A DNA stretch of 17,940 bases, from contig CAYYYP010000056.1 of NCBI GenBank assembly GCA_964475985.1, positions 1-17,940 on the forward strand, written 5' to 3'. Source of the stretch: CAYYYP01 sp964475985 (GTDB lineage Bacteria > Bdellovibrionota > UBA1018 > CAYHWW01). The notes below the pieces were generated by a model. The model saw only the letters and a program-made list of their open reading frames with translations. It made no database searches and was not told where the DNA came from. The first letter of the stretch is position 1; every line of letters starts with the position of its first letter. Positions 1-6,152 of the stretch are shown here, one piece after another. The position numbers and the translations under genes are program-made.

Positions 1-1012
1 GTAAATCATGGCCCGAGCGGTGAATCTCAACCGAGGCGAGAAGGGGCATTCCAAGCAATGCGAAATCCCCGATGGCATCAAGGATTTTATGCCTTACGAA
101 CTCATCATGAAACCGGAGGCCTTCAGGATTCAACACGGAAGTTTCATCAAGTACGATGGCGTTATCGAGGGAGCCGCCTAAAGCCAAGCCCTTGCGACGC
201 ATCATTTCCACGTCACGTAAGAAACCAAAGGTCCTAGCGCCAGCAATTTCTTTTGCGAAGAGCTCAGCAAAACTAGTTTTTGCGCTATCGAATTTAAACT
301 TTTGCGCGCCAATGGAAGGATGGGAAAAATCAATGCTCGCAGAGATGGAAAAAGATTCAGCGGGTTTTGCTTCGATGAAACGGTCACCATCACGCACAGA
401 AATGGTTTTTTTAAGGCGTAAAACTTTTCTGGCTAATGAAGTGGATTTAACGCCCGCGTCCCTGAGGCCTTCGAAAAATTCACGGGAGCTTCCATCCAAG
501 ATGGGAACTTCTGGTGCATCAATTTCAATGCGTGCGTTATCGATGCCAAGCCCCGCAAGGGCCGCCATTAAATGTTCAACGGTATGAACAACATTGCTGC
601 CATCGGAGGAAGAGAGGCTTGTGCAGAGCGTTGTACTTTTTACGCGAGTGATGTCTGCCTTGATGATGTGACGAGGTTGGCCCCGACCATCATAACGTCC
701 AGGCAAGGAAACGTCGTCGTTCAGACCAGCTTTTTGGTCAACTCGAACAAAAACAATTCCACTACCGGCCGGTGCGGGGTTCACGATGCAGGAAACTTTT
801 TTACCGGAGTGTAGCCCGATACCTTCAAATTTAGCGCTGCGGCGCAGGGTGGTTTGGAAACCATAGGAAGTAGGAGGAAAACTCAATGCACTTAATGGTG
901 AACTTACGGGAGATGGGGAGGTGACATCCAAGAGGCCTTCACTGATGCGATCATGTGAGACGGTTGAGTTTTGTACGATGCTTGGATGTGATCCGTTGAT
1001 GTGTCTAGGCAC
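1..1012 (-). CDS. lpxC: UDP-3-O-acyl-N-acetylglucosamine deacetylase LpxC (3' end cut by window edge)
   Basis: Zinc-dependent deacetylase that catalyses the committed step of lipid A synthesis in the cytoplasm. Reading from the chosen start, the family landmarks are GIGLHSG (residues 64-70), VEHLMAAL with zinc ligand H147, FVRHKILDAIGD with ligands H308 and D312, and the catalytic-histidine motif HRSGH (H335). The frame is open to the left edge, so by comparison with the roughly 305-residue E. coli enzyme about 30-40 C-terminal residues are missing. I chose GTG at 1012 because AAGGGAG lies 11 bases upstream, just inside the mRNA predicted from the sigma-54 site at 1043-1059. This start adds about 50 unconserved, Ser/Pro-rich residues before the usual N-terminus. 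A TTG at 886 would give a more typical length but has no ribosome-binding site. The identity is secure and the start is not. It lies 239 bases downstream of ruvB, so it is probably also transcribed separately. Confidence 0.95.
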   Translation of the reverse strand, partial: MPRHINGSHPSIVQNSTVSHDRISEGLLDVTSPSPVSSPLSALSFPPTSYGFQTTLRRSAKFEGIGLHSGKKVSCIVNPAPAGSGIVFVRVDQKAGLNDDVSLPGRYDGRGQPRHIIKADITRVKSTTLCTSLSSSDGSNVVHTVEHLMAALAGLGIDNARIEIDAPEVPILDGSSREFFEGLRDAGVKSTSLARKVLRLKKTISVRDGDRFIEAKPAESFSISASIDFSHPSIGAQKFKFDSAKTSFAELFAKEIAGARTFGFLRDVEMMRRKGLALGGSLDNAIVLDETSVLNPEGLRFHDEFVRHKILDAIGDFALLGMPLLASVEIHRSGHDL

Positions 1013-1042
1013 AGTAGTGTGGGCTCCCTTGCCACTAGGTAA

Positions 1043-1059
1043 CGCAAGGGGTGTGCCAG
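1043..1059 (-). promoter_or_regulatory. Sigma-54 (RpoN) -24/-12 promoter for lpxC
   Basis: The minus strand reads CTGGCACACCCCTTGCG. It has the GG of the -24 element, exactly ten bases, then the GC of the -12 element, and it matches the consensus YTGGCACG-N4-TTGCW at nearly every position. The predicted start of transcription is near 1032, just upstream of the AAGGGAG ribosome-binding site and GTG of lpxC. The same core, CTGGCACA-N4-TTGC, occurs once more in the window at 5032-5048. Confidence 0.6.
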
Positions 1060-1061
1060 AA

Positions 1062-1078
1062 TTAACTTTTAAAGTTAA
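1062..1078. repeat. 17-bp perfect palindrome upstream of the lpxC sigma-54 site
   Basis: The plus strand reads TTAACTTTTAAAGTTAA. Two 8-base arms are perfectly complementary around a single central base. It sits three bases upstream of the -24 element, which is an operator-like position. It is too AT-rich and has no T-tract, so it is unlikely to be a terminator. Confidence 0.5.
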
Positions 1079-1251
1079 ATAGATAGGCTGAATGTGCCGG
1101 TATTTGACGATCGAAAAAAAGCTTAAATATCAGCAGGTTATAAGGCAGGACATCTGTTCTAGTAGTTGATTGATTTAGTCTAAAATCTGACAGCGACGGT
1201 TTTCGAGTGAGTTGTATCAAAACTACAACATCAGAACTGTTGCAGCTCTCT
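1079..1251. other. Non-coding gap between ruvB and lpxC
   Basis: About 170 bases with no convincing gene. The reverse-strand frame crossing it mainly shadows the end of ruvB. A weak 6-bp stem, GTTGTA/TACAAC, occurs at 1211-1229 just after the ruvB stop but has no U-tract. I see no strong terminator separating ruvB from lpxC, so read-through from the ruv operon into lpxC is possible. Confidence 0.5.
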
Positions 1252-2367
1252 CTATTTGAGAAGCTCTTGTTGTAAGAATGTACCAGTGGATTTCCCCAAT
1301 AATTCAAAGGCTTTTCGCGTTGCGACACGTCCTCGAGGGGTACGTTGAAGAAACCCTTCTTGAAGCAAAAAGGGTTCGTATACTTCTTCTAAAGTAGACC
1401 GCTCTTCACCTAACGCCGCACAAAGCGTTTCGATTCCAACGGGGCCTCCATCAAACTTTTCGATAATGGAAGTGAGGAAGCGGTGGTCCATGGAATCAAG
1501 TCCGTTGATGTCTACTTCAAAAAGTGTGAGGGCTTTGTGAGCGACTTCTTTCGTGATGAGAGATGCTTTTTCAACTTGAGCAAAGTCACGCACCCGTTTG
1601 AGAAGGCGATTTGCGATACGAGGAGTGCCTCTGCTGCGTTGCGCAATTTCAAGTGCACCTAGCGTATCGATTTTCATATTGAGGATGCTGCTGGACCGTT
1701 CAATGATTTGTCTCAACTCTTCTGGTTTATAAAACTCTAAGCGAAATTGAACGCCAAAACGGTCGCGCAATGGACTGGTAAGAGCGCCTGTACGGGTAGT
1801 GGCTCCAACTAAAGTAAATGGCGGTAAATCAATTTTAATGGTTTTTGCCGCGGGGCCCTGCCCAATGATGATGTCGAGTTTGTAATCCTCCATCGCGCTG
1901 TAAAGAACTTCCTCTATCGAAGCATGGAGTCGGTGAATTTCATCGATGAACAATACGTCGTGGGGGGCGAGCGTCGTAAGGAGTGCAGCGAGATCGCCCT
2001 TCTTATCGAGTACGGGTGCTGCGATGGTATGGAGTTGGCCGCCCATTTTACGGGCAATGATGTGAGCAAGCGTAGTTTTGCCAAGGCCTGGAGGGCCCGC
2101 AAGTAAGGTGTGGTCCAATGCTTCATTTCGGTGGTTCGCGGCGGCAATGAACATTTGCAAGTTGGCTTTGACCTTTTCTTGGCCAATATATTCAGGAAAA
2201 TCTTGGGGCCTTAGCGAAGTAGGCGCCGAGGCATCGGGGTCGTAGGTGGTTTTCTCGCTGTAAATAGTTTCGCTTGAAAAATCTGAGTCGAAATCGCCAC
2301 TGAAATCTTCACGGGGGCTGAGGAGGGAAGACTTCCGATCAGACGGGGTCTTTGGTGTTTTATCCAT
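1252..2367 (-). CDS. ruvB: Holliday junction branch migration ATPase RuvB
   Basis: AAA+ motor that drives branch migration of Holliday junctions together with RuvA. The 371-residue product shows Walker A GPPGLGKTT (91-99), Walker B LFIDEIH (139-145), sensor 1 GATTRTG (188-194), RDRFG (201-205) with the arginine-finger region, and the C-terminal winged helix with GFLQRTPRGR. It is about 35 residues longer than E. coli RuvB. The extra length is an acidic, Ser-rich N-terminus before the conserved PEYIGQEKVK segment. The ATG overlaps the last codons of ruvA by 8 bases, which fixes the start and implies translational coupling. Last gene of ruvC-ruvA-ruvB. Confidence 0.97.
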   Translation of the reverse strand: MDKTPKTPSDRKSSLLSPREDFSGDFDSDFSSETIYSEKTTYDPDASAPTSLRPQDFPEYIGQEKVKANLQMFIAAANHRNEALDHTLLAGPPGLGKTTLAHIIARKMGGQLHTIAAPVLDKKGDLAALLTTLAPHDVLFIDEIHRLHASIEEVLYSAMEDYKLDIIIGQGPAAKTIKIDLPPFTLVGATTRTGALTSPLRDRFGVQFRLEFYKPEELRQIIERSSSILNMKIDTLGALEIAQRSRGTPRIANRLLKRVRDFAQVEKASLITKEVAHKALTLFEVDINGLDSMDHRFLTSIIEKFDGGPVGIETLCAALGEERSTLEEVYEPFLLQEGFLQRTPRGRVATRKAFELLGKSTGTFLQQELLK

Positions 2368-3124
2368 TTGAGATACTCAATTGCTGAAGCGATTTAGTGA
2401 TTAAACCTGGCAAATTTAAAGGCACCTTATCGGTTTGGGATTGTAAACTTTTGCGCAAAGCCTGGGCGGCATCGAATTCTTTATAACCAAGGGATAAAAG
2501 TGCAGCCATGGCGTCAGATAGAATTTCATTTTCAAGTGCATCGGCTGAGGGCTGGGCGGCAGCCGTATCGGCAGAATCAATTGCGTCCGCGGAAGTATCC
2601 GGCAGTGCGTTCAAGGCCTCTGCGTTCACCGGAGGTGAAGTCACGGAGGACCACGATGGGTTGAAGGGTCGTGAAAGCTCAGGTTTTGTGAGTAGGAGTT
2701 TTTGGACCTTGTCCTGAAGGTCGAGCACCATTCGTTCCGCGGTTTTTTTCCCGATGCCGGGGATGGAAGTCAGGGTTTTTTTATCATCGCGCATGATGGC
2801 GTGAATGACTTGATCGGCCGTGACGATGCTCAACATGGATAACGCAGTTTTATATCCGATCCCCGAAACGCTGGTCAGCGCCAAGAATACGGATTTTTCC
2901 CACTGAGTAAGAAAGCCGAACAACTCCAGTGCGGCTTCGGACCTGCCATCGGCCCGAAGGTGAGTGTAGATATAAAGCCCCGTTCTTGCGCCGGGCTTTA
3001 AAAATTGGGTGTGACGAGTGGCGAGCTGCACTTCGTAAGCCACGCCCTGAACATCAATCAAAAGAATGGAAAGGTTTGCTTGCTGCTGAACTCCAAGAAC
3101 TTGACCGGTAAGCGCTCCAATCAT
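2360..3124 (-). CDS. ruvA: Holliday junction DNA-binding protein RuvA
   Basis: Tetrameric junction-binding subunit that loads RuvB. The N-terminal OB-fold domain starts MIGALTGQVL, followed by two helix-hairpin-helix motifs, SVSGIGYKTA (85-94) and SIPGIGKKTA (120-129). The C-terminal RuvB-contacting domain is at 203-252 (AMAALLSLGYKEFDAAQALR). At 254 residues it is about 50 longer than E. coli RuvA. The excess is an Ala/Ser/Asp-rich flexible linker (about 147-202) between domains II and III. The ATG at 3124 has GGAG nine bases upstream. It follows ruvC by 30 bases and overlaps ruvB by 8, so the three form one operon. Confidence 0.97.
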   Translation of the reverse strand: MIGALTGQVLGVQQQANLSILLIDVQGVAYEVQLATRHTQFLKPGARTGLYIYTHLRADGRSEAALELFGFLTQWEKSVFLALTSVSGIGYKTALSMLSIVTADQVIHAIMRDDKKTLTSIPGIGKKTAERMVLDLQDKVQKLLLTKPELSRPFNPSWSSVTSPPVNAEALNALPDTSADAIDSADTAAAQPSADALENEILSDAMAALLSLGYKEFDAAQALRKSLQSQTDKVPLNLPGLITKSLQQLSISNG

Positions 3125-3154
3125 GTGATGACTCCGTATGGCTGAGGATAAAAT

Positions 3155-3721
3155 TTATGGGTTTGGTTCCTGGCCCGCAAGCCTTTGGGCCTGCTGCACC
3201 CGGTTCTGATAGGTGTATGAGTTCAGATGACATATGGCAATGGCTAGAGCGTCAGATGCGTCAGACGATGGAAATTCTTTGATGCGTAAAATGAGCGAAA
3301 CCATTTTAGCGACCTGTTCCTTGGTGGCGTGCCCATGGCCAACTACGGCACTTTTAATTTCGTTGGGGCTGTATTCAAAAACGGGAAGGGCCGCCTGCAT
3401 TCCGGCCAGCAGAATGACGCCCCGGGCTTGGCCCAGTTTTAATGCGGCGGTGGCGTCTTTGGCGAAAAAAACTTTTTCTAAAACAAACTGCGTGGGCTGA
3501 TGAGTGACGATGAGCTCGGTGATCAGGGTATGAATCTCGAACAACCGTTCGGGAAAAGATTTTTTTGGGTTGATCTTTAAGGTACCGAATTTGTGGACCA
3601 GATATGAATTCGTGGATTGGGATTGAACGGACTTTGACACGACGGCGTAACCGACCATGCGGGAACCGGGATCAATGGCGAGGACTCGTGAGTTGGTAGG
3701 GGGACTTTGGGTGGCGGACAC
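3155..3721 (-). CDS. ruvC: Crossover junction endodeoxyribonuclease RuvC
   Basis: Resolvase that cuts Holliday junctions moved by RuvAB. The acidic active site is visible: Asp in LAIDPGSRMVGYAVV, Glu in FVLEKVFFAKD, and the Asp pair in DASDALAIAICH. The segment NEIKSAVVGHGHATKEQV matches the family Lys/Gly-rich region. I chose GTG at 3721 because it gives 188 residues, close to the family length, and removes an unconserved Pro-rich stretch. An in-frame TTG at 3796 would add 25 residues. Neither has a clear ribosome-binding site. First gene of the ruvCAB cluster. The long inverted repeat at 3828-3875, with a TATAAT on each strand, lies upstream and may carry its promoter. Confidence 0.94.
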   Translation of the reverse strand: MSATQSPPTNSRVLAIDPGSRMVGYAVVSKSVQSQSTNSYLVHKFGTLKINPKKSFPERLFEIHTLITELIVTHQPTQFVLEKVFFAKDATAALKLGQARGVILLAGMQAALPVFEYSPNEIKSAVVGHGHATKEQVAKMVSLILRIKEFPSSDASDALAIAICHLNSYTYQNRVQQAQRLAGQEPNP

Positions 3722-3827
3722 AGAGCTAAGTGTATCGTGAAACGCTGTGGGCGCAAGAGGGGTTGGGCGGGGAATTCCCCAGGCCGCGTGGGGCAATAGT
3801 TAAATCTACGAATAACAAATTGGATAA

Positions 3828-3875
3828 TAATGCCTATAATAAACGCATTTTAGTTTACGTTTATTATAGGCATTA
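3828..3875. repeat. 18-bp perfect inverted repeat with 12-base spacer, upstream of ruvC
   Basis: The left arm TAATGCCTATAATAAACG (3828-3845) and its exact reverse complement (3858-3875) flank CATTTTAGTTTA. Each arm carries a perfect TATAAT, at 3835-3840 on plus and 3868-3863 on minus, so -10-like boxes face both ways. No T-run follows on either strand, so it is not a standard intrinsic terminator. Good -35 boxes were not seen. It could be an operator overlapping the ruvC promoter, a U-less transcript-end hairpin, or a mobile palindrome. Confidence 0.8.
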
Positions 3876-3941
3876 ATGAATTATGGGTCTAAATCGGGTC
3901 CCTCTTGGCCCCGGAACCCTGGCTTGGAGTTAACGACATGA

Positions 3942-3976
3942 AAACGGGCCACGAGGTCAATCCCCGTAGCCCGTTT
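3942..3976 (-). terminator. Terminator-like hairpin after the 322-aa exported protein gene
   Basis: Stem AAACGGGC (3942-3949) pairs with GCCCGTTT (3969-3976), with 3 further pairs inside after one mismatch. On the minus strand the stem runs into only four T residues. It begins 23 bases past the stop codon at 3999 and is the best candidate for the end of that transcript. Confidence 0.5.
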
Positions 3977-3998
3977 GTGTGCTGTATATAAATACTAT

Positions 3999-4967
3999 TT
4001 ACGATGCGGGTGCCGCAGGAGCTGCGGGTCGCGCAGATACGCCGGAACCAAAGACTCCGTTTCCGGAACCGCCACCAGTGCCGTCGGATCGTCGAGAGCG
4101 TGGACGCCGCTCAAAAAAACCGTGACAGTTTACGGGAAGGAATTGATTTACGTATTCATCGAGCGATTGCTCAGGATTGCTAGCAGGCGCATTTTCGGAG
4201 TTAGAGGTCACGATAGACCAAGTGCCGGTTAGGGCGTCTCGAGAAGTAAAAACGTGGGTGCGCAAATCATAAGCTGACCTAAAGTAGAAGTTATTTGCTG
4301 TAACCAGTTGTCCTCGGAACCTAACCGTTATGGGGTGGTGAACGGCCGTGTGAATCGCAATTTGGCGCATGTCTTCTGCTTCGGTAGGCAATGAGAATAC
4401 CGTGGAAATCCCTCGGTAGAGATTTGGTGCAGCAGTATGATTAGGAGAAGTTATATTTACGCATGCTCGATTTGGCATGACCGAAAAATGAAACTCCATT
4501 CTTTCCTGATCCTGAGAGGCATGGACGGGAAATTGTGGATTGGCCCTCATACCAGCGGGACAGTTCGCAGCATCAAAAGTCAAAGCCGCGTTTTGCGAAA
4601 ATATGAACGCGTCCAACATTGCGACATGGGTTCGAATGTCGTCATTTGATAGCGGAGTCGGTTGCGCTATACGGGTAAGCGCGTTTTGAGAAGAGGGATG
4701 AGCTCTCAAAGTACCCAAGAATGAAGTGAGCTGCCGTAAATTTTCTTCAATATAAAAATTTGGATTGATTTGGGCGCCAAACGTCGCTTCCAGTTCACGT
4801 ACAACATCGTTTTGCATCTGAGTGCAGCGATCGAATTCCGCTGGGCTAAGTGGAGGCAAACGTCGAAATGAGGTCGTTTGCGCCTCCGCCATTTGCATAA
4901 GACCCGTCAGGCCTAACAATAAACTTCCTAAAATATTTACGTACTGCTTCAACTTCAACTTTTTCAT
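3999..4967 (-). CDS. Exported protein of unknown function, sigma-54 promoter upstream
   Basis: I recognise no family. The 322-residue product starts with a classical Sec signal peptide: Lys-rich n-region MKKLKLK, hydrophobic core to about residue 25, and likely cleavage at AEA/Q (29/30). The mature part has four Cys (48, 136, 169, 281), enough for two disulfides. The last 36 residues change character, from a basic patch RRPRSRR (287-293) through a Gly/Ser run to an Ala/Pro tail. ATG at 4967 is preferred over the in-frame GTG at 4976 because AAGGTG sits 6 bases upstream of the ATG and would be consumed by the GTG. It is transcribed divergently from the HTH regulator at 5202 and has a strong sigma-54 site at 5032-5048. 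It probably acts in the periplasm or outside the cell. Function unknown. Confidence 0.85.
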   Translation of the reverse strand: MKKLKLKQYVNILGSLLLGLTGLMQMAEAQTTSFRRLPPLSPAEFDRCTQMQNDVVRELEATFGAQINPNFYIEENLRQLTSFLGTLRAHPSSQNALTRIAQPTPLSNDDIRTHVAMLDAFIFSQNAALTFDAANCPAGMRANPQFPVHASQDQERMEFHFSVMPNRACVNITSPNHTAAPNLYRGISTVFSLPTEAEDMRQIAIHTAVHHPITVRFRGQLVTANNFYFRSAYDLRTHVFTSRDALTGTWSIVTSNSENAPASNPEQSLDEYVNQFLPVNCHGFFERRPRSRRSDGTGGGSGNGVFGSGVSARPAAPAAPAS

Positions 4968-4999
4968 AACGTTCACCTTTTACTGTTTTAATTTGAATG

Positions 5000-5014
5000 C
5001 GGCAGATTTTGCCG
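5000..5014 (-). promoter_or_regulatory. Small hairpin in the predicted 5' leader
   Basis: CGGCA-N5-TGCCG lies just downstream of the transcription start predicted (near 5021) from the sigma-54 site and about 33 bases before the ATG at 4967. The minus-strand sequence around it, AAATTCGGCAAAAT, resembles AATTTCGCAAAAT in the operator-like region of the divergent regulator. It may be a protein-binding site rather than an RNA element. Confidence 0.35.
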
Positions 5015-5031
5015 AATTTCCAATATATTAG

Positions 5032-5048
5032 AGCAATGCTTGTGCCAG
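5032..5048 (-). promoter_or_regulatory. Sigma-54 (RpoN) promoter for the 322-aa exported protein
   Basis: The minus strand reads CTGGCACAAGCATTGCT. GG and GC are separated by exactly ten bases and the flanks fit YTGGCACG-N4-TTGCW, including the final W. Transcription would start near 5021, leaving about 54 bases of leader with the AAGGTG ribosome-binding site. A TTGACA at 5058-5053 has no matching -10 box at 16-18 bases, so sigma-54 is the better reading. Such promoters need an enhancer-binding activator, and none is encoded in this window. Confidence 0.65.
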
Positions 5049-5114
5049 GGGTGTGTCAAATTAAGGTGCTAATATTAATAGAAAATATTTACAGCGAAAC
5101 GCGGGATGTGAAAA

Positions 5115-5120
5115 TATAGT
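5115..5120 (+). promoter_or_regulatory. Possible -10 box for the HTH regulator
   Basis: TATAGT matches the -10 consensus at five of six positions, but no good -35 is seen at 16-18 bases. A start near 5127 would place the dyad at 5142-5171 just downstream of the start site, where a bound protein would block transcription. Confidence 0.25.
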
Positions 5121-5137
5121 GTTCAGGTGTCCAAGGT

Positions 5138-5150
5138 TTTAGCGAAAACT
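5138..5150 (+). repeat. 13-base inverted repeat flanking the regulator gene, copy 1
   Basis: TTTAGCGAAAACT overlaps the left edge of the 30-bp dyad. Its exact reverse complement occurs at 6106-6118, five bases after the stop codon of the regulator, so the gene is bracketed by an inverted pair. Confidence 0.5.
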
Positions 5151-5171
5151 GCAAAATTTTGCCAATTTCGC
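5142..5171. promoter_or_regulatory. 30-bp dyad, probable operator in the divergent promoter region
   Basis: The outer arms are GCGAAA and TTTCGC, and the inner core is the perfect palindrome GCAAAATTTTGC (5151-5162). Twelve of 15 symmetric pairs match. A related half-element, GCAAAATTTCG, follows at 5170-5180. The dyad lies 30-60 bases before the ATG of the regulator at 5202 and about 135 bases upstream of the sigma-54 start of the divergent gene. That position would allow autoregulation and control of the neighbour. Confidence 0.5.
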
Positions 5172-5201
5172 AAAATTTCGTTTGGCCGCAATATAGAAGA
5201 G

Positions 5202-6101
5202 ATGGCCATTAAAACGACCGTTCCAAAAGTCCACGAGCATTCTGAACTAGGTGAGCTTATTCTGAGTTGGAGGAGCGAGAAATTTCGATCGGCTTTAGCG
5301 CTCTTCAAGGAAACGAAATTTTCCTTCAGCTATTACAGTTATGTCGACTTCGAAAAAGGTTCTTTGCTCCCTACAGTGGGGCAGCTTTTAGAGCTTACGA
5401 AATATTTTAAAAAAGACGCTAAAAACGCGGTTCTAATTTGGGCGAAATCCCAGATGCCGAACGCTGAACTCAGATCGGTCTTTGAATTGGCGTACGCTTC
5501 TCAAAGTGCGGCGCAAGGAACGGTGGAAGCTAAAGCGTCTGAAGACGAGACCGCGACTTTGCCACCTATGCTGGAGAATACTTGGGTTTTCAACGAAGCA
5601 GATCGCAAACTCCTTTTGAAGTGGCCCACCCACTGGGAACTTTGTTTGAAGTTAGCCCTTAGGTTTCCTCGGGTCGTAAGATTTAATGAATTAGGTTTTG
5701 CTTCCCAAAAGGAGTTTGAAAATTTTTGTGAAAAAAGCCTTGGTCCATGGATCGAACAGGGACGAATCGTGGGTAATGAAACGGGGCTACGGCTTGCATT
5801 ACCTCACCTCCATTTGCCGAAAAGCGAACCGTGGCATGAAGTCAGGAACGGTAATGTGCAGCGAGCGGCGACTGCGTTGCTGGAAAACTTGACTCCGGAT
5901 TCTTTGAAGGAGCAAACGGCCTACCGAGGGCTTCTGAATCGGAACCTTTCCCCAAAGCTTATGAAAAAGTGGGTCACCAAGCTTCAAAAACTTGAGGAAG
6001 AAATCCTTGCGGAGTCCTACGATGCTGACGAGAGCGAACGCCTTAAAACCTGCTCGTTACTCATGCTTTTCGGCGAGCGGAAGCTTAAAGTAAAAAGTTA
6101 G
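5202..6101 (+). CDS. XRE-like HTH regulator with a TIGR02147/DUF4423-like C-terminal half
   Basis: A 299-residue cytoplasmic protein. Residues 15-75 look like an XRE-type helix-turn-helix: LGELILSWRSEKFRSAL, then FSYYSYVDFEKGSLLPTVGQ, where the YS..(D/E).EKG..PT pattern is typical of the recognition helix and following turn. A low-complexity linker spans about 100-120. From about 133 the order of helices resembles the C-terminal part of TIGR02147-type regulators of Bdellovibrio relatives, ending in a long helix at 250-270 and the strand-like CSLLMLF at 284-290. That assignment is by pattern only. ATG at 5202 is preferred to the in-frame GTG at 5127 because the 30-bp dyad lies between them and the conserved part starts after the ATG. 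It is flanked by two exported-protein genes on the opposite strand and is probably their local regulator. Substrate or signal unknown. Confidence 0.8.
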   Translation: MAIKTTVPKVHEHSELGELILSWRSEKFRSALALFKETKFSFSYYSYVDFEKGSLLPTVGQLLELTKYFKKDAKNAVLIWAKSQMPNAELRSVFELAYASQSAAQGTVEAKASEDETATLPPMLENTWVFNEADRKLLLKWPTHWELCLKLALRFPRVVRFNELGFASQKEFENFCEKSLGPWIEQGRIVGNETGLRLALPHLHLPKSEPWHEVRNGNVQRAATALLENLTPDSLKEQTAYRGLLNRNLSPKLMKKWVTKLQKLEEEILAESYDADESERLKTCSLLMLFGERKLKVKS

Positions 6102-6105
6102 GACA

Positions 6106-6118
6106 AGTTTTCGCTAAA
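6106..6118 (-). repeat. 13-base inverted repeat flanking the regulator gene, copy 2
   Basis: On minus this reads TTTAGCGAAAACT, identical to 5138-5150. It lies in the 51-base gap between the convergent stops of the regulator (6101) and the 1289-aa gene (6153). It could be a second binding site for the same regulator or chance. No strong terminator was seen in this gap, only an imperfect AGTAAA(AA)GTT/AACTTTACT stem. Confidence 0.4.
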
Positions 6119-6152
6119 CTTTACTCAAAATTCGAGGATCAAATTCCGCGAA

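Noticed and set aside
156..587. Open frame on plus across lpxC
   Set aside because: It is the antisense shadow of conserved LpxC sequence, including the zinc-site regions, and has no family resemblance of its own.
1211..1229. GTTGTA-N7-TACAAC stem as a ruvB terminator
   Set aside because: Only six weak pairs and no T-run on the minus strand after it.
1062..1328. 88-codon open frame on minus across the ruvB-lpxC gap
   Set aside because: Its first part overlaps the end of ruvB in another frame and the rest crosses the non-coding gap. There is no ribosome-binding site and no recognisable motif.
3797..3998. LexA/SOS box before ruvC
   Set aside because: I looked for CTGT-N8-ACAG and TTAC-N3-GTAA type sites and found none, although ruv genes are SOS-controlled in some bacteria.
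5053..5058. TTGACA as a sigma-70 -35 for the 322-aa gene
   Set aside because: No -10-like box at 16-18 bases. The overlapping sigma-54 element is far better.
6089..6125. Imperfect AGTAAA(AA)GTT/AACTTTACT stem as a two-way terminator
   Set aside because: A two-base bulge, AT pairs only at the ends and a long loop. Too weak to call.
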